Positions 24,054-32,392 of a stretch of 64,000 bases of DNA are shown here, in pieces. The translations under genes and the position numbers were made by a program. Where the stretch lies: positions 620,001 to 684,000 of the forward strand of contig JAVBKY010000003.1 of NCBI GenBank assembly GCA_031553765.1, in the 5' to 3' direction. The stretch comes from JAITMY01 sp031553765 (GTDB lineage: Bacteria > Bacteroidota > Bacteroidia > Bacteroidales > UBA932). The notes under the pieces are model-generated. The model was not told the DNA's origin. It saw nothing but the letters and a program-made list of their open reading frames with translations, and ran no database searches. How positions within the stretch are numbered: the first letter of the stretch is position 1; each line of letters starts with the position of its first letter.

Positions 24054-25628
24054 TTGGCTTTACAAAGTAAAATAAAACCCGATCCTGTTCACGAGCTCAT
24101 CAAATCGATGACCAAGGCAGAGAAGCGCTCCTTCCGCCTTTACGCCACTCGTATTGATGATAGCAAAAATGCCATGTTTATTGCTCTGTTTGACGCAATG
24201 GATGAGCAACCGGTTTTTGATGAGGCAAAGATTTTGAAAAAAAGCGGTGTGCCAAAGGCGCAGCTGGCCAACGTAAAGAGTTATCTTTACCACCAGCTGC
24301 TCACCAGCCTTAGGCAAAGCGGCGTAGACACCTACGACGACGTATCGCTGCACGAGCAGCTGGACTTTGCCCGCATTCTTTATGCCAAAGGAATGTATAA
24401 GCAAAGCCTCAAAATTCTTGATAGGGCCAAGGTACAAGCAATGGATAAATTGCAGTTCACCACGGCGTTGGAAGTGGTTGAATTTGAAAAGCTTATCGAG
24501 TCGCAGTTTATTACCCGCAGTACTACCACCCGTGCCGATGACCTTACGGGCGAGGTGCAAAAGTTGAGCTATACTATTCAAAAAGCCAACGAATTCTCCA
24601 ACCTTGCCATTCAGCTTTACGCATTGTACCTGAAGCGCGGTCACGTGCGTAATCGCAACGACATAGTTTTTGTTGAGGACTACTTTGCAAGAAAGCGTCC
24701 TAAGTTCGACCCGCGCAATCAAGGTGTGTATGAGCTGCTATACATGAACCTGTCCAACTACTGGTACAGCTACATTATGCAAGACTTTGTGGCGTGCTAC
24801 CGCCACACCCAGCGCAACGTTGATCTATTCAACGAGCACCCCATGCTCAAGCATAGCATGCCCGACTTGTACTTTAAGTCGTTTAACTACTTGTTGGAAA
24901 GTTTGTTTTACCTGCGTCACTATGCTAAGTTCAAGGAGGTACTTGACGCGTTGCACGAGGAGATTGTAGGGCAAAAAAACATTCAAAACCAGAATGCCGA
25001 AATTCTTGCTCGCTCATTCTACTATGCCAATCGCATGAACTTGCACTTTATGGACGGCACGTTTATGGACGGTTTGGAGATCGTACCCGAGTTGCTGGAT
25101 TTCATTGATAAAAACCAAAATAAGATTGACCAACACCACGTGCTGGTGTTCTACTACAAAATAGCGAGCTTGTACTTTGGTAGCGGCGATGCCAAAAAGT
25201 CAATCTCGTTCCTTAACAAGATTATTGACACCCGCGACGAGCAAGTGCGCTCCGACCTTCAGTGTTTTGCGCGCATACTTCGCCTGGTGGCCTCCTACGA
25301 AAGCGGCGACGACTTTATGATGGAGTACCAAATAAAGTCAACCTACCGCTTCCTGGTAAAAATGAACGACCTGAACGTGGTGCAAAAGGAAATGCTGACG
25401 TTCCTGAGCAAGCTCGATACGTTCTACCGTAGCGATATTAACGAGCTATTCCGTAAGCTATACGAAAAATTGTTGCCTTACGAAAGCTTGCCCTACGAGA
25501 AGCGTCCATTCCTTTACCTCGACCTCATTTCGTGGCTTGAAAGTAAAATGAAGGGCGTGGCAGTACAGGAAATTACGCGGCAGAAGTTTTTAAGGAGAAA
25601 TAGTTCGCAACCGCCGCTGAAGGCATGA
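24054..25628 (+). CDS. Conserved Bacteroidota helical-repeat protein of unknown function
   Basis: A 524-residue soluble protein, almost wholly alpha-helical, with TPR-like helix pairs from about residue 60 onward (for example ARILYAKGMYKQSLKILDRAKVQAMDK and KSISFLNKIIDTRDEQVRSDLQCFARILR). The N terminus (LIKSMTKAEKRSFRLYATR) is conserved in a family I recognise as widespread in Bacteroidota but without a known role. No ATG is available in frame upstream of the conserved N terminus, so the start is TTG at 24054, right at the edge of repeat family D. The stop codon is followed directly by repeat family B. Confidence 0.75.
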   Translation: MALQSKIKPDPVHELIKSMTKAEKRSFRLYATRIDDSKNAMFIALFDAMDEQPVFDEAKILKKSGVPKAQLANVKSYLYHQLLTSLRQSGVDTYDDVSLHEQLDFARILYAKGMYKQSLKILDRAKVQAMDKLQFTTALEVVEFEKLIESQFITRSTTTRADDLTGEVQKLSYTIQKANEFSNLAIQLYALYLKRGHVRNRNDIVFVEDYFARKRPKFDPRNQGVYELLYMNLSNYWYSYIMQDFVACYRHTQRNVDLFNEHPMLKHSMPDLYFKSFNYLLESLFYLRHYAKFKEVLDALHEEIVGQKNIQNQNAEILARSFYYANRMNLHFMDGTFMDGLEIVPELLDFIDKNQNKIDQHHVLVFYYKIASLYFGSGDAKKSISFLNKIIDTRDEQVRSDLQCFARILRLVASYESGDDFMMEYQIKSTYRFLVKMNDLNVVQKEMLTFLSKLDTFYRSDINELFRKLYEKLLPYESLPYEKRPFLYLDLISWLESKMKGVAVQEITRQKFLRRNSSQPPLKA

Positions 25629-25826
25629 CCCCCAACCCCCTGAAGGGGGCTATAACCGTGGTGGGTTATATAAGTTTCTACCTCGAGGTGTCATTGCGAG
25701 GAGGAACGACGAAGCAATCTTTTTGTTGCGCCACTGGCGCAAAATGTGAGATTGCTGCGCTTCGCTCGCAATGACGCTCTTGGCAAACGTAAAAAGTTAT
25801 AGCCCCCTTTAGGGGGGGTGGGGGTA
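25626..25826. repeat. Composite palindromic element, family B, copy 1 (about 200 bp)
   Basis: Three nested inverted repeats. The outer arms are CCCCCAACCCCCT-AAGGGGGCTATAAC and their complement. The middle arms are GTCATTGCGAGGAGGAACGA-like with AGATTGC...CTCGCAATGAC. The centre is TTGCGCCACTGGCGCAA. It fills the gap between the helical-repeat gene and rnhA, and gives the former its stop-codon context. A second complete copy is at 52576-52773. Confidence 0.85.
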
Positions 25827-25834
25827 AAAGAAAA

Positions 25835-26308
25835 TTGGCAAAAGTTGTAATATATACCGATGGCGCAGCGCGTGGCAATCCCGGTCCAGGAGGTTACGGA
25901 GTTGTTCTCATTTCGGGTGAGCATCGCAAGGAGTTGGCGGAGGGGTTTGCGCTCACTACCAACAATCGTATGGAACTATTGGCGGTAATTATGGGATTGG
26001 AGGCGCTTAAAAACGATGGATGCGAAGTTACCGTATACTCCGACTCTAAGTACGTGGTTGAGGCGGTTGAAAAGCGTTGGGTATTTGGGTGGGCATCTAC
26101 GCCTAACTTTAAGAACAAAAAGAACCCCGACTTATGGTTGAGGTTTTTGAAAGTATATCGTCGTCATGCAGTGCGCTTTGTTTGGGTAAAAGGCCATGCC
26201 GGTAACCCTAATAACGAACGTTGCGACCAGTTGGCCGTGGTAGCCAGCATGCAACCGAATCTTCCGCAAGATAGGGGGTATAGGGTGGAAGAGAATAGGT
26301 TGATGTAG
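25835..26308 (+). CDS. rnhA: Ribonuclease HI
   Basis: A 157-residue enzyme. The catalytic acidic residues are Asp in IYTDGAARGNPGPGGYG, Glu in NNRMELLA, Asp in VYSDSKYV and Asp in ERCDQLA, with the basic handle region KNKKNPDLW present. It cleaves RNA in RNA-DNA hybrids. The start is TTG at 25835, 8 nt after the end of repeat element B; no in-frame ATG is present upstream, and the TTG gives the family N terminus (M-A-K-V-V-I-Y-T-D-G). Confidence 0.93.
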   Translation: MAKVVIYTDGAARGNPGPGGYGVVLISGEHRKELAEGFALTTNNRMELLAVIMGLEALKNDGCEVTVYSDSKYVVEAVEKRWVFGWASTPNFKNKKNPDLWLRFLKVYRRHAVRFVWVKGHAGNPNNERCDQLAVVASMQPNLPQDRGYRVEENRLM

Positions 26309-26314
26309 ATTGGA

Positions 26315-26336
26315 GGTATCACAGCTTGTGATATCC
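26315..26336. repeat. Small palindrome TATCACA-N3-TGTGATA after rnhA
   Basis: Seven-base perfect arms around a 3-nt core plus GG/CC ends. Its TCACA-N3-TGTGA core is the same as in the palindrome upstream of the ORF6N gene at 14242, although the outer bases differ. Confidence 0.4.
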
Positions 26337-26339
26337 CTT

Positions 26340-26540
26340 TTTAAAAAGGCTGAAAGCCTGTAAACATTAGCGTAGGGCGAAGCCCTACGTGAAAGGAGCA
26401 CCAAGTTTTAAATAAGCGCTGAAGGCGCGTAAGCCAATTACGCTTTTGCTTTCGCCCTTACAGGGCTTAATGATTTTGAATCGATTTTTTACTCATAGGG
26501 CTGCCCTATGCTATTGCTAACGCCCCGTTGGGGCTAAAAT
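26340..26540. repeat. Mosaic of short palindromes, family H
   Basis: The 240-bp gap between rnhA and the methyltransferase holds short hairpins: AAAAGGCTGAAAGCCTG, GTAGGGCGAAGCCCTAC, GCGCTGAAGGCGC, AGCCAATTACGCT, CATAGGGCTGCCCTATG and ACGCCCCGTTGGGGCT. No coding potential is visible. It ends about 10 nt before the next gene. Confidence 0.65.
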
Positions 26541-26549
26541 TGAAAATGA

Positions 26550-27440
26550 GTGGTTTTATTATCACCAAATAACTTTGCTGATTACGAGCTAATCGACTGC
26601 GGCAACTTTGAAAAGTTGGAGCGCTTTGGCAAGTACGTTACGCGTCGTCCCGAGCCGAAGGCGGTGTGGGCGCCGAGCATGTCCGATGCCGAGTGGCGCA
26701 AGCTGGCGCACGCTACCTTTAAGCACGAAAAGGGCGCAGCCAGCAACCCCGACGAGCGTGGAACATGGATGCGTCGCTCCGAAATGCCCGACCGCTGGGT
26801 GGTAAGCTACAAGCATGGCGGATTGGATATGAAGCTGAGGTTGGGGCTTACCTCGTTTAAGCATGTTGGTGTTTTTCCCGAGCAAGCGTCCAACTGGGAT
26901 TTTATATATAGCGTGGCAAAAAATTTCAAGAAGCGCGATGCAAAAGTGCTCAACTTGTTTGCCTATACCGGAGGTGCTTCGCTGGCAGCACGCGCGGCTC
27001 ACGCCGATGTAACTCACTTAGACTCAATTAAACAAACTGTTTCTTGGGCTAATGAGAATATGCAGGTGAGCGGCCTCGACGGTATTCGCTGGCTGGTGGA
27101 CGACGCGCTAAAATATGTACAACGACAAGTTCGTCGCGGAACAAAATTCAGCGGCATCATACTCGACCCTCCCGCTTACGGAAGAGGTCCCGATGGTGAA
27201 CGTTGGCTGCTTAGCGAAGGCATTTTAGAGCTGCTTAGCGGTGTAGAAAAAATGCTCGAATCGCGCGACTCATTTTTGGTGTTAAACCTATATGCGCTGG
27301 GCTTTTCATCGGTGGTGTGCGACACGCTGGTGAGAAGCGTTTTTGGTGATCCCAAGCAGCGCGAAAGTGGCGAGCTGATACTGGAGGATAGGTTCGGAAA
27401 AAAACTTCCGCTGAGTGTCTTCACTCGATTTATAAGGTAG
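26550..27440 (+). CDS. Class I SAM-dependent rRNA methyltransferase, RlmI/RlmK-like
   Basis: A 296-residue protein with the SAM-binding motif VLNLFAYTGGASLAAR at about residue 140 and motif IV ILDPPAYGRG at about 208, typical of N6-adenine or m5C-type rRNA methyltransferases. The N terminus LLSPNNFADYELIDCGNFEKLERFG matches a Bacteroidota subfamily, which supports GTG at 26550 as the start. An ATG one base earlier is out of frame and ends after eight codons. It lacks the PUA domain of RlmI. The target nucleotide is not known. Confidence 0.85.
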   Translation: MVLLSPNNFADYELIDCGNFEKLERFGKYVTRRPEPKAVWAPSMSDAEWRKLAHATFKHEKGAASNPDERGTWMRRSEMPDRWVVSYKHGGLDMKLRLGLTSFKHVGVFPEQASNWDFIYSVAKNFKKRDAKVLNLFAYTGGASLAARAAHADVTHLDSIKQTVSWANENMQVSGLDGIRWLVDDALKYVQRQVRRGTKFSGIILDPPAYGRGPDGERWLLSEGILELLSGVEKMLESRDSFLVLNLYALGFSSVVCDTLVRSVFGDPKQRESGELILEDRFGKKLPLSVFTRFIR

Positions 27441-27452
27441 CGATTAGGGCAT

Positions 27453-27612
27453 AAAAAAACCTCCATCAAGACCTGCAATTCCTGACGGAGGTAACAAAAA
27501 ATCCAATCATGGCAACAATTTGATTTTTTGTGCTATTTAGTCGCTACTTTTTTGAAAAATCGCTGATTGATAGCGTCTTATGTCAATTTTTGCGTTTTTT
27601 CAACCTATGTAC
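27453..27612 (-). ncRNA. Candidate minus-strand small RNA with intrinsic terminator
   Basis: A minus-strand TATATTTG box at 27619-27612 is followed, about 150 nt downstream, by a 12-bp hairpin at 27492-27459 and seven T residues. The hairpin pairs fully only when read on minus, where two positions form G-U pairs; on plus they are A-C mismatches. That points to a minus-strand transcript. No gene follows on minus; a 14-codon ORF starting MIGFF overlaps the hairpin. The -33 spacing is poor (15 or 24 nt). Confidence 0.3.
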
Positions 27613-27773
27613 AAATATACAAAATAAGGGAACGCAATGTTCACAACTTGTTCATTTCGCCCCAAATTTAGCTGTTAAATTTGTTAAGACATTGATTTTT
27701 ATATAATTAAACTACCTTGTTGTTGAACAGAAAGTCCATAAAGCAGCTATTTTTTCATAAAATTTAGGGGGAA

Positions 27774-27806
27774 TTGCTGGCAATTTAACAAATTTGATTA
27801 CCTTTG
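27774..27806 (+). promoter_or_regulatory. Promoter of tRNA-Lys
   Basis: TTG at 27774-27776, a 22-nt spacer, TACCTTTG at 27799-27806; the tRNA starts 36 nt later. Confidence 0.6.
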
Positions 27807-27841
27807 CACTCCTTATTAATAAGGACACCAAGTAAAAGAAC

Positions 27842-27917
27842 GACTCCGTAGCTCAGTTGGTAGAGCAAATGACTCTTAATCATTGGGTCGAGAGTTCGAG
27901 TCTCTCCGGGGTCACCA
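27842..27917 (+). tRNA. tRNA-Lys (anticodon CTT)
   Basis: A 76-nt cloverleaf. Acceptor stem GACTCCG pairs with CGGGGTC (one G-T pair), the D arm is GCTC/GAGC, the anticodon stem is AATGA/TCATT around the loop CTCTTAA (anticodon CTT, reading AAG), and the T arm is GAGAG/CTCTC with TTCGAGT. CCA is encoded. It stands alone, with its own promoter and terminator. Confidence 0.97.
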
Positions 27918-27919
27918 CC

Positions 27920-27955
27920 AAAAGCCGTCACGCAAATCGCATGACGGCTTTTTTG
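27920..27955 (+). terminator. Intrinsic terminator of tRNA-Lys
   Basis: AAAAGCCGTCA and TGACGGCTTTT form an 11-bp stem followed by further T residues. It overlaps the -33 region of the next gene. Confidence 0.8.
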
Positions 27956-27961
27956 TTTTTG

Positions 27962-27969
27962 TATCTTTG
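27962..27969 (+). promoter_or_regulatory. -7 element TATCTTTG for the LuxE-like gene
   Basis: TAnnTTTG match only 9 nt before the ATG at 27979, directly after the tRNA terminator. Confidence 0.45.
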
Positions 27970-27978
27970 CGCATACGT

Positions 27979-29091
27979 ATGCAAAACATCTTTTCCATAT
28001 CCACCGAAGCTGATTTTACCCACGCTTGCCTCGAAACCTTTCGTAGGCAGGCGGTGGAGTGCGAACCATATGCCCGCTACCTGTCATACCTTGGCGCCGA
28101 GGTGAGGGCGGTGAACAGCGTGGAACAAATTCCTTTTCTGCCAATTGAATTTTTTAAGACCGAAAAAATTGTTTGCGGAGGCGCGGAGCAGCAAGTTACT
28201 TTTACCAGCAGCGGCACAACAGGTACAGAAACCAGTAGCCACTATGTTACTGATGTTAAGTTGTACGAGGAGTCGCTTACCCGCGGGTTTGAGCATTTTT
28301 ATGGTAGCGTGGAACATTACTGCGTGTTAGCGCTATTGCCCGGCTATATGGAACGACAGGGTTCATCGCTCATTTACATGGTGGAGAGTTTGGTGAAGCA
28401 GAGCAAGCATCCGCAAAGCGGCTTTTACCTATACAACCATGAGGAGTTGGTAAAAACGCTCGGTGACCTACGCCAAAAAAATCAACCAACCTTACTTATC
28501 GGGGTAACCTTTGCCCTACTGGATTTAGTGGAGGGAGGGGGGGTGCAGCGAGGCGTATCCCCCGCTGGCGGGGGTGCCCAAAGGGCGGGGGTGGAAGATG
28601 GTGTTATGCCCAACGCCGCACGCTTCGACAAGCCTGCCCGACTACGTCATTTAGGCGGGCTCAGCATGACAACCCGCGAAGTTGGCGAAAATGACAGTTG
28701 GCTCACCATTATGGAAACAGGTGGTATGAAAGGTCGTCGAAGAGAGCTGCCTCGCGAGGAGATGCATCAAATTCTGTGTGCAAAATTTGGCGTTAGCGCC
28801 ATTCACTCGGAGTATGGCATGACAGAGCTGCTATCGCAAGCATACTCTGCCGGAAACGGCAAATTCTTCACGCCACCATGGATGCGCATTTTATTGCGCG
28901 ACCTTTATAATCCATTCGCACAAGCTCCACTGGGAACTTCGGGAGGTGTTAACGTGGTTGACCTTGCCAACCAAAACTCATGCTCGTTTATTGAAACGCA
29001 GGATTTGGGAAAAATCTATCCTGCCCGCGATTTTGAAATTTTGGGCAGGATAGATAAAAGTCAGCTGAGAGGGTGCAATATGTTAGTATAA
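27979..29091 (+). CDS. LuxE-like acyl-protein synthetase with repeat-derived internal insertion
   Basis: A 370-residue member of the LuxE/acyl-protein synthetase family (ANL-type adenylating enzymes). Motifs include the P-loop-like FTSSGTTGTETSSHY, MVESLVKQ, IMETGGMKGRRRE and HSEYGMTELLSQAYS. Residues about 184-234 (EGGGVQRGVSPAGGGAQRAGVE onward) are encoded by repeat family A followed by a second palindrome, and separate two blocks normally close together. The insertion keeps the frame. The substrate is unknown; it likely activates a carboxylic acid. An in-frame ATG at 27883 is inside the tRNA and is not used. Confidence 0.8.
   Translation: MQNIFSISTEADFTHACLETFRRQAVECEPYARYLSYLGAEVRAVNSVEQIPFLPIEFFKTEKIVCGGAEQQVTFTSSGTTGTETSSHYVTDVKLYEESLTRGFEHFYGSVEHYCVLALLPGYMERQGSSLIYMVESLVKQSKHPQSGFYLYNHEELVKTLGDLRQKNQPTLLIGVTFALLDLVEGGGVQRGVSPAGGGAQRAGVEDGVMPNAARFDKPARLRHLGGLSMTTREVGENDSWLTIMETGGMKGRRRELPREEMHQILCAKFGVSAIHSEYGMTELLSQAYSAGNGKFFTPPWMRILLRDLYNPFAQAPLGTSGGVNVVDLANQNSCSFIETQDLGKIYPARDFEILGRIDKSQLRGCNMLV
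28545..28672. repeat. Repeat family A half-copy plus a second palindrome, in frame inside a gene
   Basis: Bases 28553-28600 match one half of the family A element at 7181-7283, including CCCCCGCTGGCGGGGGTG and GGCGGGGGTGG. Bases 28625-28672 hold an AAGCCTGCCCG ... GGCGGGCTCAGCATGAC palindrome. Together they add about 45 codons without a stop. Confidence 0.75.
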
Positions 29092-29102
29092 AAAGGGAGT
29101 GA

Positions 29103-29975
29103 TTAAACAGGAATATCAGGCATAGCACCCGGCTGCGTACACACGTAGGCCGCAACATCCACCGCTTTTGCATGTGCCTCCTTAATGGTTTTTCCCTGTA
29201 GCAACCATGCTATAAATGCACCCGTAAACGCATCGCCGGCCCCTACCGGATTTGGCGACTCTACTTTTGGTGTGGGAAGATATGATGTTTCTGTGGGAGT
29301 AAATATGTAGCTGCATTCTGCGCCCTTGGTTAGTATTACAATTTTCAAGTTATACTCCCTCATCAACTTTCTGCAAATCTCCTCTTCGTCCATGTGGACG
29401 TAATCATACATCTCAGCGATATCAAAAACCTCCTTCTCGTTAATTTTTAGAATATTACATCGTGTTAACGACTCGTGAATAATCTCTTTAGTGTGAAAAT
29501 CTAAGCGCAGGTTGATATCGAAAATCTTATAGGAGTCGGCTGGCATAAGTTCTAGGAATCGCCGAATGGTTTTACGGGAAACCGGACTGCGTTGCGCCAA
29601 CGTGCCAAAGCATACAGCATTACACCTGCGAGTCAGCTGCTCGATTTCCGGTGTAAGGGAGATGTAGTCCCAAGCCACGTTGGTGCAAATTTCGTAGTGG
29701 GGTTCATTCTTTTCATCAAACGACACCAGCACCGTTCCTGTGGGAGAATTAATGCGCTCAATAATGCTGTTGAGCTTTTTTTTCGAAAGAAGCTCAATAA
29801 CTTCGTTGCCCAACGCATCGTTACCCACAGCGCTTACTACGCAGCTGTGACAGCCCTGTCGGGCAACATGGTAGGCAAAGTTGCCTGGTGCACCACCCAG
29901 CTCTTTTCTCTCTGGTTTTTCAGGAAAAATATCCCACAGTATTTCACCTATGCCAACAACAGTAAATTGTTCCAT
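29103..29975 (-). CDS. PfkB-family carbohydrate kinase (fructokinase-like)
   Basis: A 290-residue sugar kinase. The N-terminal GEILWDIFPEKPERKELGGAPGNFAYH is the fructokinase signature region, and the C-terminal NPVGAGDAFTGAF contains the anion hole and catalytic Asp (GAGD). ATP-binding TKGAECSYIF is present. It most likely phosphorylates fructose or a related ketose. No transporter or glycosidase is adjacent, so the physiological sugar is not indicated. It converges on the LuxE-like gene with 11 nt between stops. Confidence 0.85.
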   Translation of the reverse strand: MEQFTVVGIGEILWDIFPEKPERKELGGAPGNFAYHVARQGCHSCVVSAVGNDALGNEVIELLSKKKLNSIIERINSPTGTVLVSFDEKNEPHYEICTNVAWDYISLTPEIEQLTRRCNAVCFGTLAQRSPVSRKTIRRFLELMPADSYKIFDINLRLDFHTKEIIHESLTRCNILKINEKEVFDIAEMYDYVHMDEEEICRKLMREYNLKIVILTKGAECSYIFTPTETSYLPTPKVESPNPVGAGDAFTGAFIAWLLQGKTIKEAHAKAVDVAAYVCTQPGAMPDIPV

Positions 29976-30129
29976 GATTTTTTTAATTAAATTTTATGTA
30001 ACAAAAATTATACCGAAAGCCCAAGCGTATTTTGTAAATATAGCTATTTAGAGCTTCTATCATCAACAAAAAGGTTAATTGCACGTACTAATGGCTCTTT
30101 TTTTTCTACCGCTCCGCTGTCAAAATGCG

Positions 30130-30137
30130 TATATTTG
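30130..30137 (+). promoter_or_regulatory. -7 element TATATTTG for the subtilase pair
   Basis: TAnnTTTG match 24 nt before the ATG at 30162. No TTG is found at the normal distance, so activation by another factor is possible. Confidence 0.5.
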
Positions 30138-30161
30138 TAACTTGTCGGATATTTTGAGAGA

Positions 30162-32378
30162 ATGAAGAGATACGTTTTTCTATGTTTTATTTTTCTACTA
30201 CCTTGGTTAGTGAATGCTCAGGCTGAAGTGACGCTGCGCACATCGCAAATTATGGAGCAGGCAGTGCGTTCGTCATCGGGATTGCTTAAAAAAGGGGGTA
30301 AGCTGGAGGAGGAGTTTGGCGTCACGCTTTCTATTGCCCGCGATTTTGATGTAAACGTACTGAGGAGTGCCGGTATAAAAGTGGGCACATGCATAAGCGA
30401 GATAGTAACCGTTCGTGCTACCGCTTCGCAGCTGCGGTGGATTTCGGGTTTGAATGGAGTATTGTTTGTTGATGCCGATAATCGCGCTTACCCCAACCTT
30501 GATGTAGCGGTTAAGGTTGCGCGTGCTGATAGCGTAAAGTTAGGGATAAGCTTGCCGCAGGGCTATACGGGAAAAGGTGTTGTTGTGGGTATTATTGACG
30601 ATGGGTTTGATGTTAATCACCCTACCTTTTACGACTCAACCGGTACCACCTCACGCGTGGTGCGCGTATGGAATCAAAAGGATAACAAGGGCATAAAACC
30701 AGTGCCCTACAGCTATGGCAGCGAGTATACGCAGAAAAGCGAAATACAACAGCTGGCATGCCTTTCCGACAATGGCTCTCATGGTACGCATGTGGCCGGA
30801 ATTGCTGCTGGAGCTGGCGGAAAAAAAAGAACGTATGAGGGTGTTGCATCTGACGCTGAAATTGTTGTGGTAGAGATGCTTAACGGGACAAGGTCGGAAA
30901 TGATAGACGGGCTTAGCTACATTTTTTCCTATGCGCAAACGGTGGGCAAGCCGGTGGTGGTAAATCTCAGCTGGGGTAGCCAATCCGGTCCGCACGATGG
31001 CACCTCCCCCTTCGATATAATGGTGGATAACCTGGTTGGCTCCGGAAGGATACTGGTTGGCTCGGCCGGTAATGATGGCGATATAAAGTTGCATGCTTCG
31101 CGATGCTTTGCTTCGGCTAGTGATACTATGCGTACCATAGTGGGGGTGACAACGCTAAAGAAGACCGTAGCAGAGGCTTGGATGGAGCAGGGAAAGCATT
31201 TGCTGTGGGGTGTTGAGGTGTGGGACCTTGCTGCTAAAAAGCGTTTAGTGGCAGTAAACCCAACATGGTACTCAACCAAAACAAACAGTAGCACACTTAC
31301 TAAAACATTGTATTATAACAACAATAAGGACACAATTACTATAAATGCCAAGGGTTACAAAAGCTATAATGGTAAAGAGCGAGGCAATGTAGGCATGGAG
31401 GTCAAAAACACCAACCCTAATAAGTACGGTGTGGTATTAGCGTTAAAAAGCGCAGCGGGTGGAGGCGTGGTTCACCTTTGGAATATTGGCGTTTCGGGTA
31501 ATCGAACAGCGGAGTTCAGCGCCCTACAAAAAGATAATATTTGGGTGGATGGTGATACGCAAAGCACAGTAAGCGAGTTGGGTGGAACGGCGAAAAAACT
31601 TATAACCGTGGGGGCTTATGCTACAAAACTTCGCTGGAAAAGTATTGCCACAAACAGCGAGTGGGAGTATCAAGGTAGCGTAGGTAAAATGGCACCGTTT
31701 TCGTCTCAAGGTCCCACGCCCGACGGAAGAATTAAGCCCGATCTTATTGCACCCGGTAGACTTTTGGTTTCATCGGTTAACCCATGTGATAGTAAGTATG
31801 CCATGGATGGCAGCAATTTTTTTCTTGCAGATAGCGTTACCGCGAGAGGAAAAAAGTACTACTACGGTCTCATGCAAGGTACCTCAATGGCGGCACCAAT
31901 GGTAACAGGTGCAGTTGCGCTACTTTTACAGCAGCGCCCACATCTAACCCCCGATAGTGTAAGAAGCATTTTGCAGCAGAGCACCATTGTAGATGACTCT
32001 ATAGCTATGGAGCCTCAAACGTTGCGTGGAGCAGGAAAGTTGAATGTGATGAGTGCCATGAAAACCAAAAATGCCACGTTTGCTTTTCCGACAGCACCTA
32101 ACAACTGTATATTTACAGGTATACATTGGAACCATGTGGAGAGCAGGGGTGCATATACCATAACACCCAATCCGAACAGTGGCAATTTTAGCATAGATGC
32201 GACAGAAAGCAGGCTTGTTACCATAAAGATATACACCTTATCTGGGGTGCTGCTTTACACCGCGCCCGTACAAACTAACAGCAGCATTTCGCTTCAGTTT
32301 TTATCGCAAGGTTTATACCTTGTTCAAATACTTTATGGAGATAAAGCGGAGGCGAAAAAAATGCTTATTCGCAGATAA
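30162..32378 (+). CDS. Secreted S8 subtilisin-like protease with T9SS sorting domain (copy 1)
   Basis: A 738-residue protein with signal peptide (about 1-19), a propeptide-like segment to about 125, and a subtilase domain. The catalytic triad is Asp in VVGIIDDGFDVNHP (about 147), His in GSHGTHVAGIAAG (about 211) and Ser in GTSMAAPMVTGAVALLL (about 575). The C-terminal ~75 residues (PNPNSGNFSI ... GLYLVQIL ... KKMLIRR) form a type A sorting domain for type IX secretion and surface attachment. A large insertion lies between His and Ser. A paralogue of the same length follows 14 nt downstream. Confidence 0.93.
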   Translation: MKRYVFLCFIFLLPWLVNAQAEVTLRTSQIMEQAVRSSSGLLKKGGKLEEEFGVTLSIARDFDVNVLRSAGIKVGTCISEIVTVRATASQLRWISGLNGVLFVDADNRAYPNLDVAVKVARADSVKLGISLPQGYTGKGVVVGIIDDGFDVNHPTFYDSTGTTSRVVRVWNQKDNKGIKPVPYSYGSEYTQKSEIQQLACLSDNGSHGTHVAGIAAGAGGKKRTYEGVASDAEIVVVEMLNGTRSEMIDGLSYIFSYAQTVGKPVVVNLSWGSQSGPHDGTSPFDIMVDNLVGSGRILVGSAGNDGDIKLHASRCFASASDTMRTIVGVTTLKKTVAEAWMEQGKHLLWGVEVWDLAAKKRLVAVNPTWYSTKTNSSTLTKTLYYNNNKDTITINAKGYKSYNGKERGNVGMEVKNTNPNKYGVVLALKSAAGGGVVHLWNIGVSGNRTAEFSALQKDNIWVDGDTQSTVSELGGTAKKLITVGAYATKLRWKSIATNSEWEYQGSVGKMAPFSSQGPTPDGRIKPDLIAPGRLLVSSVNPCDSKYAMDGSNFFLADSVTARGKKYYYGLMQGTSMAAPMVTGAVALLLQQRPHLTPDSVRSILQQSTIVDDSIAMEPQTLRGAGKLNVMSAMKTKNATFAFPTAPNNCIFTGIHWNHVESRGAYTITPNPNSGNFSIDATESRLVTIKIYTLSGVLLYTAPVQTNSSISLQFLSQGLYLVQILYGDKAEAKKMLIRR

Positions 32379-32392
32379 TTGATAGATTTATT

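Noticed and set aside
25626..25826. Insertion sequence between the helical-repeat gene and rnhA
   Set aside because: Only nested palindromes are present; there is no transposase ORF.
27459..27492. Possible small SRP RNA because of a GTCAGG...GCAGG sequence in the hairpin
   Set aside because: The conserved SRP apical core (GGAAGG with AGCAGC) is missing.
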